From Bosea sp. BIWAKO-01 (GTDB taxonomy: Bacteria; Pseudomonadota; Alphaproteobacteria; Rhizobiales; Beijerinckiaceae), in assembly GCF_001748145.1 (NCBI RefSeq), contig NZ_BCQA01000001.1:6350501-6414500 (forward strand): 64,000 nucleotides of DNA, given 5' to 3'. Below the pieces are notes generated by a model that was given only the letters and a program-made list of their open reading frames with translations, was not told the DNA's origin and did not search any database. Shown in pieces: positions 16,012 through 24,467 of this stretch. The position numbers and the translations under genes were made by a program. Each line of letters opens with the position of its first letter. The stretch's first letter is position 1.

Positions 16012-16929
16012 ATGACCAACCCCATCGAGCGCATCGCCATTGTCGGCGCCGGCATGATCGGCGCGAGCTGGGCGGCGCTCGCCTCGGCTCATGGCGTCGC
16101 TGTCGCGGCTTACGACCCCTCGCCTGCAGCCGAGGAGAAGTTCTTCGCCTATGTCGAGCGCGCGCGTTCGCAGCTCGCCGAACTGGGGCTTGCCGGCGTG
16201 GGTGCCCTCAGCTTTTCGACCAGGCTCGGCGCGGTGCTGGACGGCGCACAGTTCATCCAGGAGAACGGCCCCGAGAATGAGGCCGTGAAACGGCAGTTGC
16301 TGAGCCAGATCGACGCCCAGACGGCGCCGGATGCGATCATCGCCAGCAGCACCTCGGCCCTGCTGCGCAGCGCCATCGTCGCCGAGTGCAGCCGGCCCGA
16401 GCGCATCATCGTCGCCCATCCCTTCAACCCGCCGCATCTCGTGCCCTTGGTCGAGATCATCGGGGCCGATGAGGCCATCATTGCTCGCGCCAGCGCCTTC
16501 TATCGCGCGCTCGGGCGCAGGCCCGTGGTGCTGAACCGGGAAATGCCGGGCCATATCGCCAACCGGCTGGCGTCTGCGCTCTATCGCGAGGCGGTCCATC
16601 TGGTCGAGCAGGGCGTGGCCAGCGTCGCCGATATCGATGCCGCGCTCTGCCATGGGCCGGGTCTGCGCTGGGCCCTGATGGGCCCGCATATGACCTATCA
16701 TCTCGGCGGCGGCGATGGCGGCATCAAGGGCTATCTCGCCCATCTCGGGCCGAGCCAGCTCAGACGCTGGGAATCGCTCGGCCAACCCTCCCTCAGCGAT
16801 GAGGTACAGCGCCGGATCGTGGAGGGGGTCGCAGAGGAGAGCGCCGGCCGCTCGATCGCAGAGCTGGAGGCGCGCCGGGACGAGGGCCTGCTGGCGCTGC
16901 TGAAATCGCGCAAGCTGGTGAGCGAATAG
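16012..16929 (+). CDS. 3-hydroxyacyl-CoA dehydrogenase family protein
   Basis: This 305-aa NAD-dependent dehydrogenase has an N-terminal Rossmann motif (IAIVGAGMIGASWAALASAH), a central ENGPENEAVK segment, the conserved AHPFNPPHLVPLVEIIG stretch, and a C-terminal helical domain (MPGHIANRLASALYREA, then CHGPGLRWALMGPHMTYHL). The size, and the glycine-rich GPHMTYHLGGGDGG segment, match the single-domain branch that includes carnitine 3-dehydrogenase and lambda-crystallin/L-gulonate dehydrogenase, rather than fatty-acid beta-oxidation enzymes. The precise substrate is unknown. It appears to be a single-gene transcript. Confidence 0.82.
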   Translation: MTNPIERIAIVGAGMIGASWAALASAHGVAVAAYDPSPAAEEKFFAYVERARSQLAELGLAGVGALSFSTRLGAVLDGAQFIQENGPENEAVKRQLLSQIDAQTAPDAIIASSTSALLRSAIVAECSRPERIIVAHPFNPPHLVPLVEIIGADEAIIARASAFYRALGRRPVVLNREMPGHIANRLASALYREAVHLVEQGVASVADIDAALCHGPGLRWALMGPHMTYHLGGGDGGIKGYLAHLGPSQLRRWESLGQPSLSDEVQRRIVEGVAEESAGRSIAELEARRDEGLLALLKSRKLVSE

Positions 16930-17296
16930 GCTCCGCCCAAAGCTCTGCTCGGGGCGATCATCGTGATCCATGTCATCGGCGCGAACACCAGGGTTGGCGC
17001 CGAAATGTGAGTCATTCCGGCCGTTTGGGCTGAGATCATCACGTTCCAGTCGAAGGATCAGATTGCCGGCATCTCCGTCGTATCGGTTGCGACGCGGCAA
17101 AAAACCCTCTCGTCAAAGATCAGCGCGCGAGGCGAGCGCACGCCGCCCCAACCCTTCGTTGAACCGTTGGGCCGGCATGTTGCCTGCCCCCGTCGTCCAT
17201 TCCATCCAATTGCAGCCCGGAGGCGGTCCGGGCTCACCGCCGCGAGCGGCGCTGCCGGGGATCAGGTCCGCGAGAACGCAAGGGCCCTGCCCCGCC
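16930..17296. other. intergenic region between convergent genes
   Basis: In these 367 bp between the convergent dehydrogenase and GGDEF genes I see no gene. The GC-rich interrupted dyad near 17214-17230 (CCCGGA and TCCGGG) could serve as a terminator for the minus-strand gene. Confidence 0.4.
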
Positions 17297-18790
17297 TCAG
17301 GGCTTGGGTGGCAGGTCCGGCCGGCGACGGTCGTGGCTGTTGTCGGCGTAGTAGCTGCGCTTGTCCTCATACATCAGCCGGTCGGCCCGTTTCACCAGCT
17401 GCTCCATCGTCTCCCCCGGTTCGGAGGTGGCCATGCCGAGCGACAGGCTGAGCGCCGTGTCGCCATGAAACTGGTTGTTGAGCTCGATCAGCTGCTGGAC
17501 ATTGGCCAGAACCAGGCCCGCCTCGCCCGTGCCGGCGCCCGGCAGCACCACCGCGAATTCGTCGCCACCGATCCGCGCTGCGAAGAGCGGCTTGTCCACG
17601 GCCTTGGCCAGCACCTCGCCGGCGCGGCGCAGCAGATCATCGCCGGCGCCGTGGCCGTATTCGTCATTGACGCGTTTCAGGCCGTTGAGATCGATCAGCA
17701 TCAGCGAGACGCGCTGCATGCGCTTGCGTTCGAGGCGGTTGAGCTCGTCGACATAGAAGGAGCGGTTGTAGAGCTTGGTCAGCACGTCGTGCTTGCCCAG
17801 GAATTCGAGATAGGCCTCGGCCTTGCGCCTTGCCGTGATGTCGGTCAGCGCCACCTGGACCAGCGACCAGCTCTGTTCATGGCCCGGCAGCACCGAGAAC
17901 TGCAGATGCAGGTAGAGCAAGGTGCCGTCGAGCTTGTAGTTCACCACCTCGCGCTGCTGGAAGATCTTGCCGTTCCAGAGATCGATGAGCTGCTCGCGGA
18001 ACGGGACGCGCATCTCGTCGCGGAAGACATCGTCGAGATTGTCGAGCAGATGGGCCTTGTCGCGCGCCGCGAAGAGTTCGAGCGTGTGGCTGTTGACGTC
18101 GATCACCCTGATCTCGTGCATGCAGCGATCGATGAATTCGGGATGCACCTCGGTGAAGACGCGCAGATCCTCGATGCCCTGCTCGCGCAAATCGTCGAGC
18201 AGGGCTTTGACATGGCGGAAATCCTCGACCCAGAGCGAGACCGGCGAATGGTCGAACAGGCCGCGCGCATAGGCCTCGCTCGCCACCAGCTCGCGCCGCG
18301 CCTGCTCGCGCTCGGTGATGTCGTCGATGGCGACCAGCACCCGGTCCCAGCTCGTCTCATGCCCCGGCAGGATGCGCCCGTTGATCTGGACGTCGAGGCG
18401 GCTGCCCGACAGCGTGTAATTGACGGTGCGGCTGCTGAAATCGAGCTTGCCCTCCCAGAGCTGGACCAATTCGTCGACATGGCTCTTCAGCATGTCGGCC
18501 CGGAAGACCTGGTGGAGATTGGCCATCAGGTGCGCGGTGTCGTCGGCGCCGAACAGGGTCAGGGTCTGCTGGTTGACCTTAAGCAGGCGAATGCGGCTGG
18601 AGCAGGCCTTGACGCGCTCGATATCGGCTTCGAGGAAGCCGCGCAGATCGCTGACGCCCTGCGCCCGCCATTCCGCGAACAGCGCCTGGATGCCGCTGTA
18701 ATCCTCGAGCCAGAGCGAGACCGGCGCGAGATCGAACATATGCCGGTCATCTGAGGCAACAGGGGAGATGGCAGGGGGCACGCTTGTCAT
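17297..18790 (-). CDS. PAS-PAS-GGDEF diguanylate cyclase
   Basis: This 497-aa protein has two related sensor modules of about 150 residues each (DLAPVSLWLEDYSGIQALFA and DHSPVSLWVEDFRHVKALLD at their starts, each ending in VAIDDITEREQ or VALTDITARRK) and a C-terminal GGDEF domain (DVLTKLYNRSF, then RIGGDEFAVVLP). The GGDEF signature is intact, so c-di-GMP synthesis is expected. No EAL domain and no membrane segment are seen, so it is cytosolic. The first part of each module lies upstream of the canonical PAS core and appears to be a duplicated extension. The start at 18790 has a moderate GGAATGG site. Confidence 0.85.
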   Translation of the reverse strand: MTSVPPAISPVASDDRHMFDLAPVSLWLEDYSGIQALFAEWRAQGVSDLRGFLEADIERVKACSSRIRLLKVNQQTLTLFGADDTAHLMANLHQVFRADMLKSHVDELVQLWEGKLDFSSRTVNYTLSGSRLDVQINGRILPGHETSWDRVLVAIDDITEREQARRELVASEAYARGLFDHSPVSLWVEDFRHVKALLDDLREQGIEDLRVFTEVHPEFIDRCMHEIRVIDVNSHTLELFAARDKAHLLDNLDDVFRDEMRVPFREQLIDLWNGKIFQQREVVNYKLDGTLLYLHLQFSVLPGHEQSWSLVQVALTDITARRKAEAYLEFLGKHDVLTKLYNRSFYVDELNRLERKRMQRVSLMLIDLNGLKRVNDEYGHGAGDDLLRRAGEVLAKAVDKPLFAARIGGDEFAVVLPGAGTGEAGLVLANVQQLIELNNQFHGDTALSLSLGMATSEPGETMEQLVKRADRLMYEDKRSYYADNSHDRRRPDLPPKP

Positions 18791-19131
18791 CGACCATTCC
18801 AATTCCGGCTTGCCCGGAGGGCTTGAGCCGCCGATCGCCAGGGCAGGCAAGCCTGATTCGTTGGGGACTATGATACCGCAAGTGGCAGCGCAGGTTCGCC
18901 CGTCGCGTCGCGGCCCGGTCAACCTGCCGAAAGCCGACCTGACAGATGTCGGTCCTTGCGCCAATGAGCGGACCTTCGTGACCTGCCTGCACCCCGCGAC
19001 GGAAACCGGTTCGCAGACTGTCCCACGGGACAGTTTTCCAGCTTGAAACTCCTGCGGATATCAAGCGAAAAGCGAAGCAGCCCCAAGAAGGCGTCCGAGG
19101 TTAGTTCCAGATTATAACGATGGAGTTCGCC
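18791..19131. other. intergenic region with a hairpin and T-run
   Basis: No gene is recognised. A hairpin with arms ACTGTCC (19017-19023) and GGACAGT (19028-19034), a 4-base loop and four Ts resembles an intrinsic terminator on the plus strand. No plus-strand gene precedes it, so it may instead be a regulatory leader structure for the small lipoprotein gene. Confidence 0.4.
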
Positions 19132-19296
19132 GTGCTGAAACGATGCGTCGCCGTGGTGTTCATTCTTCTCGGGCCAGTCGGCTGTATGACACAAGATACC
19201 GTTCCCAGTAAAAGAGCGGATGGGCCGGCCTACATGCAGCCAGGCCTTGGCTCGCCTGCTCGTCAGACCGACATGTTTGGAAATTCCCTTCGTTAG
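19132..19296 (+). CDS. small probable lipoprotein (54 aa)
   Basis: This short gene starts with GTG six bases after GGAG. The product opens with a short basic region (LKRC), a hydrophobic core (VAVVFILLGPVG) and then Cys18, giving a lipoprotein-type signal with a slightly atypical lipobox (PVGC instead of L-x-G-C). The mature part is only about 37 residues, polar, and rich in Gln/Pro/Gly (MQPGLGSPARQTDMFGNSLR), like other tiny envelope lipoproteins of unknown role. A second in-frame ATG at 19120 is possible but lies before the ribosome site. It converges with the Lgt-like/TlpA gene. Confidence 0.55.
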   Translation: MLKRCVAVVFILLGPVGCMTQDTVPSKRADGPAYMQPGLGSPARQTDMFGNSLR

Positions 19297-19355
19297 GTGA
19301 AGACGGGCGCAGGGTTTCGAGCTCCCGTTGGCGGCCTTGGGCCGGGGGCGATTGC

Positions 19356-20162
19356 TCAGTGCGACTCGCCCATGATGCCGTCGATACCCGCTGCCAGGGC
19401 CTCCCGCGAGATCTCGCCGGTATGGAGCGAGGCCAGCGTGCCGTCGCGGCGCAGGAACAGCGTCACCGGCAGGCCAGGCGCAGCGTAATGGCGCGACAGC
19501 GCCATCGCGGCATCGAGCAGGACATGGTCGAGCTTCAGCCGGTCGGCCAAGAGATAGCTCCGGACCCTCTCGGCGCTCTCGCCCTGGTTCACGAAGATGA
19601 AGCCGACATCCGCGCGCTCGGCCGCTTCCCGCGCCAACATCGGCATCTCCCGGCGACAGGGTGGGCACCACGTCGCCCAGAGATTGAGAACGAGCGGCTT
19701 GCCCTCGAAGTCGCGGATCGAGCGGAAGTCGCCGTCCAGGGTCGCCATGCGGGTGACCGGCGCCTGCTGGCCATAGGTCGCCTTCGTCAGCTCCAGCGTC
19801 ACCAGTCCGACGAGGCCGGCGACCAGCACCGCCCCGGCTGCGCCGGCGGCAAAGCGAACCGACCGGACATAGGCCGCGCTGACGAGCGCCATCCCGAGCA
19901 GCCCGGCGGGGGTCGAGAATCCGCCTTGCCAGATCGCCAGCATGCGCCATGGCTCCTCGGCAAAGCCCGGCCAATGCAGGACGACATGGCCGAGGCGGGC
20001 AGCGGCGATCGCGGCAAGAACCGCCGACGACGCCCATGCGTTCAAACGGGCGTCAATGCGCCTGGACAGGAGCGCGGCTGCCATCAGCAGGGTCGCGATC
20101 GCGAGGATCGCGGCGAAGCGGTCCGGGGCGAAGACGAAAGGACCGATGCTGACCGCGTTCAT
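19356..20162 (-). CDS. Lgt-like membrane domain fused to a TlpA thioredoxin
   Basis: This 268-aa protein has about four transmembrane segments in its first 130 residues and a C-terminal thioredoxin-fold domain with active site WATWCPPC, typical of periplasmic TlpA/ResA disulfide reductases. The membrane part resembles prolipoprotein diacylglyceryl transferase: FVFAPDRFAAILAIATLLMA, AARLGHVVLHW, and IWQGGFSTPAGLLG against the Lgt IWQGG-S-x-H-GGLLG. The catalytic His of Lgt is replaced (STPAG), so lipid transfer is unlikely and the domain probably serves as an anchor or redox partner. The start at 20162 (MNAVSIGPF) is the first Met of the conserved region. It is divergent from a second TlpA-like gene. 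Confidence 0.8.
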   Translation of the reverse strand: MNAVSIGPFVFAPDRFAAILAIATLLMAAALLSRRIDARLNAWASSAVLAAIAAARLGHVVLHWPGFAEEPWRMLAIWQGGFSTPAGLLGMALVSAAYVRSVRFAAGAAGAVLVAGLVGLVTLELTKATYGQQAPVTRMATLDGDFRSIRDFEGKPLVLNLWATWCPPCRREMPMLAREAAERADVGFIFVNQGESAERVRSYLLADRLKLDHVLLDAAMALSRHYAAPGLPVTLFLRRDGTLASLHTGEISREALAAGIDGIMGESH

Positions 20163-20236
20163 CCGGTTGCGCTCCTGCTCTCGCGCTGTAAGGCCAGCCG
20201 ATCCGAGGGCCGGCTCCGGCGGCATCGGGTAGGCGC

Positions 20237-20253
20237 CTTAAGCCAGGCTTAAG
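20237..20253. promoter_or_regulatory. palindrome between divergent TlpA-type genes
   Basis: CTTAAGCC-A-GGCTTAAG is a perfect 8-bp dyad around a single base, in the 137-bp gap between the two divergent thioredoxin-type genes. Its central position suggests joint control. No regulator gene is adjacent. Confidence 0.5.
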
Positions 20254-20299
20254 CTCAGTTTCCTCTCGGGCTTCGCACGCAAGAGAGCAAGGCATCGTT

Positions 20300-20935
20300 A
20301 TGACGCAAGACGACATCCGGCAGGCCGGCAGGCCCGCGAGCCCGATTCTGGATCGCCGCCAGGTCCTGCTGGGCAGCCTGCTCATGGGCGGCTCGGCCGG
20401 GGCGATCTCGTTGTTGCCGCCGCAGGCGCTGGCGGCTCCGCCCCCCTTCGTGACCGAAGCCGGCGGGCAATTCATCGAACTCGACCCGCGCGAGGATGTC
20501 TCGGCCATCGCGCTCACGGATTTCAAGGGCCGGCCCCGGTCGTTCGCGAGCTATCGTGGCCGTCCCTGTCTCGTGGCCTTCTGGGCGAGCTGGTGCCCAC
20601 CCTGTCTTCGCGAGCTGCCGATCCTGCATCGCCTGCAGCAGAAACGCGATCTCGGTTTCGCCTTGGTCCCTGTCTCGATCGACCGCGATGTGGCCGCGGC
20701 CCAACGGCTCATCGACCGGTTGGGCCTGCGCGGCTTTGCAGGCTTCATCGACCGCGAAGGCATCGTCGCGTCGGGTCCGAAATCGCAGGTGCAGACGCCA
20801 TTCCAGCTCTACGGGATGCCGATGAGCTATGTCGTCGATGCCAGGGGCAGGACGGCCGGCCATCTCGCCGGCGCCGCGGACTGGGGCACGCCGGAGGCGA
20901 TCCGGTTCATGCACTATTTCGCGCGCGAGGGCTGA
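20300..20935 (+). CDS. exported TlpA/ResA-like thioredoxin protein
   Basis: This 211-aa protein has a twin-arginine-like leader (LDRRQVLLGSLLMGGSAGAI, then an LAA cleavage region) and a thioredoxin domain with active site FWASWCPPCLREL and the cis-Pro segment GMPMSYVVDARG. It should act in the periplasm as a thiol-disulfide reductase, for example in cytochrome c maturation or protection of reduced thiols. Its partner may be the divergent Lgt-like/TlpA fusion, which could supply electrons at the membrane; this pairing is inferred from position. Confidence 0.82.
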   Translation: MTQDDIRQAGRPASPILDRRQVLLGSLLMGGSAGAISLLPPQALAAPPPFVTEAGGQFIELDPREDVSAIALTDFKGRPRSFASYRGRPCLVAFWASWCPPCLRELPILHRLQQKRDLGFALVPVSIDRDVAAAQRLIDRLGLRGFAGFIDREGIVASGPKSQVQTPFQLYGMPMSYVVDARGRTAGHLAGAADWGTPEAIRFMHYFAREG

Positions 20936-21177
20936 CCCGGACGTACTTCGCCCGCATACTGGAGCCTGTTGGCTTCGACGTCATGGGAGATGCCCGAAGA
21001 ACAGGCGGACGAACGAAAGGACCAAGGTCTCGACCCGCACCAGGCCCCACGGCGCGCTCGCCGTTCGAGGCCCTCCGCCTGGCGTCAAAGTGCCACGGGC
21101 AGGAACTTGCGAGACCGTCATAGATTAAATGTTCGGGGGCTGTCGTCGACGACCTCCGCCGACGTGGGATGGTTGCC

Positions 21178-23127
21178 ATGATCGAGAGAGACGGCGATGT
21201 ATTCCGTTTATTTTCAGAGGATTACCTAAGCTTTTCACAGGAGGAGATGAGCCTGCGGGAATACCTCCTGGCCTGCCGCGAAGACAAATCGATGTATGCC
21301 TCCGCCCCTGAGCGGATGGTCGACGCGATCGGCGCGCCAAAGCTTTTCGATACGAGCCAGGACGAGCGCCTCGGCCGGATATTCTCCAACCGGACGGTCA
21401 AGCTCTACCCGTCCTTTACCGATTTCTTCGGCATGGAGGATACGATCGAGCGAATCGCCGGCTATTTCCGCTACGCATCGCAGGGCCTGGAGGAGCGCAA
21501 GCAGATCCTCTATCTGCTGGGCCCCGTCGGCGGCGGAAAATCCTCCCTCGCGGAGCGGCTCAAGAAGCTGATGGAGGAGCGTCCCTTCTACACGCTCAAG
21601 GTCGGAGACCGGATCAGTCCCGTCTTCGAATCCCCGCTGGGCCTGTTCCGTCCCGATCGGATGGGCGATCTCTTCGAGGACAAGTACGGGATCGCGCGGC
21701 GCCGACTGACCGGCCTGATCTCGCCCTGGGCGGCGAAGCGGCTCGACGAGCTCTCGGGCGACATTTCCAGGTTCAGCGTCGTCAAACTGAATCCCTCGCG
21801 CTTGCGGCAGGTCGGCATCGCGAAGACCGAACCGGGCGACGAGAACAATCAGGATGTCTCGACCCTCGTCGGCAAGGTCGATATCCGCCAGCTCGAACAC
21901 TTCAGCCAGTCGGACCCGGACGCCTATTCCTACAGCGGCGGACTGAACCGGACGACGCAGGGCCTGCTCGAATTCGTCGAGATGTTCAAGGCGCCGATCA
22001 AGGTGCTGCATCCCCTGCTGACCGCGACCCAGGAGGGCAGCTACAACGGCACCGAGAACTTCGGAGCCTTTCCTTACCAGGGCATCGTCCTGGCTCACTC
22101 CAACGAGTCCGAATGGCTCCAGTTCAAGAACAACAAGAACAACGAGGCGTTCCTCGACCGCATCCTGGTGGTCAAGGTGCCCTATTGCCTGCGCGTCACC
22201 GAAGAGCGGCAGATCTACGAGAAACTGCTGCGCGAGAGTGAACTGGCCGGCAGCCCCTGCACGCCGGAAGTGCTCGACATCCTCAGCCGCTTCACGGTCT
22301 CGACCCGCCTGGCCGAGTTCGAGAACTCGCCGCTCTATACCAAGATGCGCGTCTATGACGGCGAGAACCTCAAGGAAGTGGAGCCAAAGGCGAAGGCCAT
22401 CCAGGAGTATCGCGACGCCGCCGGGGTCGACGAGGGCATGACCGGCGTCAGCACGCGCTTTGCCTTCAAGATTCTCTCGCAGACCTTCAACTACGACACC
22501 GGGGAACTGGCCGCCGACCCCGTGCACCTGATGTACATCCTGGAAGGCGCGATCAAGCGCGAGCAATTCCCCAAGGAGACGGAAGCGGCCTATCTCGACT
22601 TCATCAAGTCGGAGCTCGCGACGCGCTATGCCGAGTTCATCGGCCACGAGATCCAGAAGGCCTATCTGGAATCCTATGGCGAATACGGCCAGAACCTGTT
22701 CGACCGCTACATCGCCTATGCCGACGCCTGGGTCGAGGATCAGGACTACAAGGACCCCGATACCGGCCAGCTCCTCAACCGGCAGGTCCTGGACAATGAA
22801 TTGTCGCAGATCGAAAAGCCGGCGGGCATCGCCAATCCCAAGGACTTCCGCAACGAGGTCGTGAAGTTCACCTTGCGGGCCCGGGCCAGGAACCATGGCC
22901 GCAACCCGTCCTGGACCAGCTATGAGAAGCTGCGCCAGGTGATCGAGAAGCGGATGTTCGGGCAGGTCGAGGATCTGCTGCCCGTCATCAGCTTCGGCTC
23001 GAAGCAGGACAGCGTGACCGAGAAGCGCCATCAGGGTTTCGTTCAGCGCATGGTCGAGCGTGGCTATACCGAGCGCCAGGTCCGGCGCCTGGTAGACTGG
23101 TACATGCGCGTGAACAAGGCAGGTTGA
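21178..23127 (+). CDS. prkA: PrkA AAA+/serine kinase-type stress protein
   Basis: This 649-aa cytosolic protein matches PrkA (YeaG), which combines an AAA+ core with a kinase-like C-terminal region. The Walker A motif LLGPVGGGKSS lies near residue 115-125, and the GALLD-type segment is represented by the conserved QGLLEFVEMFKAPIKVLHPL and DRILVVKVPYCLRVTEER stretches. Length is normal for the family. It is the first gene of prkA-yeaH-spoVR, 18 bp before yeaH. In enterobacteria this set is induced in stationary phase, nitrogen starvation and acid stress. The ATG at 21178 was preferred over 21169 because a GGGA site fits its spacing. Confidence 0.95.
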   Translation: MIERDGDVFRLFSEDYLSFSQEEMSLREYLLACREDKSMYASAPERMVDAIGAPKLFDTSQDERLGRIFSNRTVKLYPSFTDFFGMEDTIERIAGYFRYASQGLEERKQILYLLGPVGGGKSSLAERLKKLMEERPFYTLKVGDRISPVFESPLGLFRPDRMGDLFEDKYGIARRRLTGLISPWAAKRLDELSGDISRFSVVKLNPSRLRQVGIAKTEPGDENNQDVSTLVGKVDIRQLEHFSQSDPDAYSYSGGLNRTTQGLLEFVEMFKAPIKVLHPLLTATQEGSYNGTENFGAFPYQGIVLAHSNESEWLQFKNNKNNEAFLDRILVVKVPYCLRVTEERQIYEKLLRESELAGSPCTPEVLDILSRFTVSTRLAEFENSPLYTKMRVYDGENLKEVEPKAKAIQEYRDAAGVDEGMTGVSTRFAFKILSQTFNYDTGELAADPVHLMYILEGAIKREQFPKETEAAYLDFIKSELATRYAEFIGHEIQKAYLESYGEYGQNLFDRYIAYADAWVEDQDYKDPDTGQLLNRQVLDNELSQIEKPAGIANPKDFRNEVVKFTLRARARNHGRNPSWTSYEKLRQVIEKRMFGQVEDLLPVISFGSKQDSVTEKRHQGFVQRMVERGYTERQVRRLVDWYMRVNKAG

Positions 23128-23145
23128 ACGCGGCCGGAGCGTGCC

Positions 23146-24456
23146 ATGCCGATCTTCATCGACCGCCGCCTGAACCCGAAGGACAAGAGCCTGGGCAATC
23201 GCCAGCGCTTTCTGCACCGCGTGCGCGCGGACCTGAAGCGCAGCGTCCAGGAACAGATCCGGGCCGGCAAGATCGCCGATGCAGACGGGGCGCACGCCGT
23301 TTCGCTCCCGGCGAAGAGAACGAGCGAGCCACGCTTCCGCGATGCGGGGGACAGCGGCCGGCGGCACCATGTCCTGCCCGGAAACAAGCATTTCGCGCCG
23401 GGGGACCGGATGCCGAAGCCGGACCGGGGCGGCGGATCCGGATCGGGTTCGTCACCCGGCCTGGACGCGTCCGAGGACGATTTCCGCTTCGTGCTCTCGC
23501 GCGAGGAGGTGCTCGATCTGTTCTTCGAGGATCTCGCGCTTCCCGACATGGTCAAGCTCAATCTCAAGGAGATCGTCGCCTTCAAGCCGCGGCGGGCCGG
23601 CTTCTCGGCGAGCGGCTCGCCGACGAACATCAACATCGCGCGCACCATGCGAAACAGCTATGGCCGCCGCATCGCCCTCCAGCGGCCCAAGCGCGAGGAG
23701 ATCGAGGCCATCCTGCGCGAACTGGCCAGGATCGAGGCCGACGAGCCAGGCGCCGCCCGGGCCGACGTCGCAGCCCTGCGCGCCGAACTCGACCGGCTGG
23801 AACGCCGGCGCCGGGTGATTTCCTTCGTCGACCCGGTCGATATCCGCTTCAACCGTTTCGACGCGCAGCCTCAGCCCAACGCGAACGCGGTGATGTTTTG
23901 CCTGATGGACGTCTCAGGCTCGATGGGCGAACGCGAGAAGGACCTGGCCAAGCGCTTCTTCGTCCTGCTGCATCTGTTCCTGAAGCGGCGCTACGATCGC
24001 ACGGACATCGTCTTCATCCGCCATACCCATATGGCGCAGGAGGTGGACGAGGACACCTTCTTCTTCAGCATGCAGAGCGGCGGCACCGTCGTTTCCACGG
24101 CTCTGGAGGAGATGCAGCGCATCATCGCGCAACGCTATCCCAGCCGGGAGTGGAACATCTACGCCGCCCAGGCGTCGGACGGCGACAATCTCGCGACCGA
24201 CTCCAGGCACTGCCTCAGACTGATGGACGGCGAGATCATGCGCCTGTGCCAGTATTTTGCCTATGTCGAGATCATCGACGAACGCGAGAGCGAGATCTTC
24301 GGCTCCACGGACAACGGCACCTCGCTCTGGCGCGCCTATCTCACGGTCAAGGAGCGATGGCCGAATTTTGGCATGAGCCGCATCGCCAGGGCCGCCGACA
24401 TCTACCCGGTCTTCCGGCATCTCTTCACCCGCCAACCGGCGCAGCAGCGCAAGTGA
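23146..24456 (+). CDS. yeaH: YeaH/DUF444 family protein
   Basis: This 436-aa protein belongs to the DUF444/YeaH family found next to prkA. It has a basic N-terminus (PIFIDRRLNPKDKSLGNRQR), a Gly/Ser-rich linker, and a C-terminal von Willebrand A-like domain with the metal-ion site MDVSGSMG (Asp255) and ASDGDN. Such domains bind partner proteins through a coordinated metal; YeaH is thought to act with PrkA and SpoVR. It lies between prkA and spoVR with short gaps. A second open frame overlaps the whole gene in another phase but does not show family motifs. Confidence 0.93.
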   Translation: MPIFIDRRLNPKDKSLGNRQRFLHRVRADLKRSVQEQIRAGKIADADGAHAVSLPAKRTSEPRFRDAGDSGRRHHVLPGNKHFAPGDRMPKPDRGGGSGSGSSPGLDASEDDFRFVLSREEVLDLFFEDLALPDMVKLNLKEIVAFKPRRAGFSASGSPTNINIARTMRNSYGRRIALQRPKREEIEAILRELARIEADEPGAARADVAALRAELDRLERRRRVISFVDPVDIRFNRFDAQPQPNANAVMFCLMDVSGSMGEREKDLAKRFFVLLHLFLKRRYDRTDIVFIRHTHMAQEVDEDTFFFSMQSGGTVVSTALEEMQRIIAQRYPSREWNIYAAQASDGDNLATDSRHCLRLMDGEIMRLCQYFAYVEIIDERESEIFGSTDNGTSLWRAYLTVKERWPNFGMSRIARAADIYPVFRHLFTRQPAQQRK

Positions 24457-24467
24457 AGGAAGCGACG

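Noticed and set aside
16970-18754. 594-codon plus-strand frame opposite the GGDEF gene
   Set aside because: It is antisense to a gene with clear PAS and GGDEF motifs and shows only the mirrored composition typical of GC-rich coding DNA.
21235-23391. 718-codon minus-strand frame opposite prkA
   Set aside because: It is antisense to prkA, has no recognisable domain, and consists of Asp/Leu/Val/Gly-rich mirror sequence.
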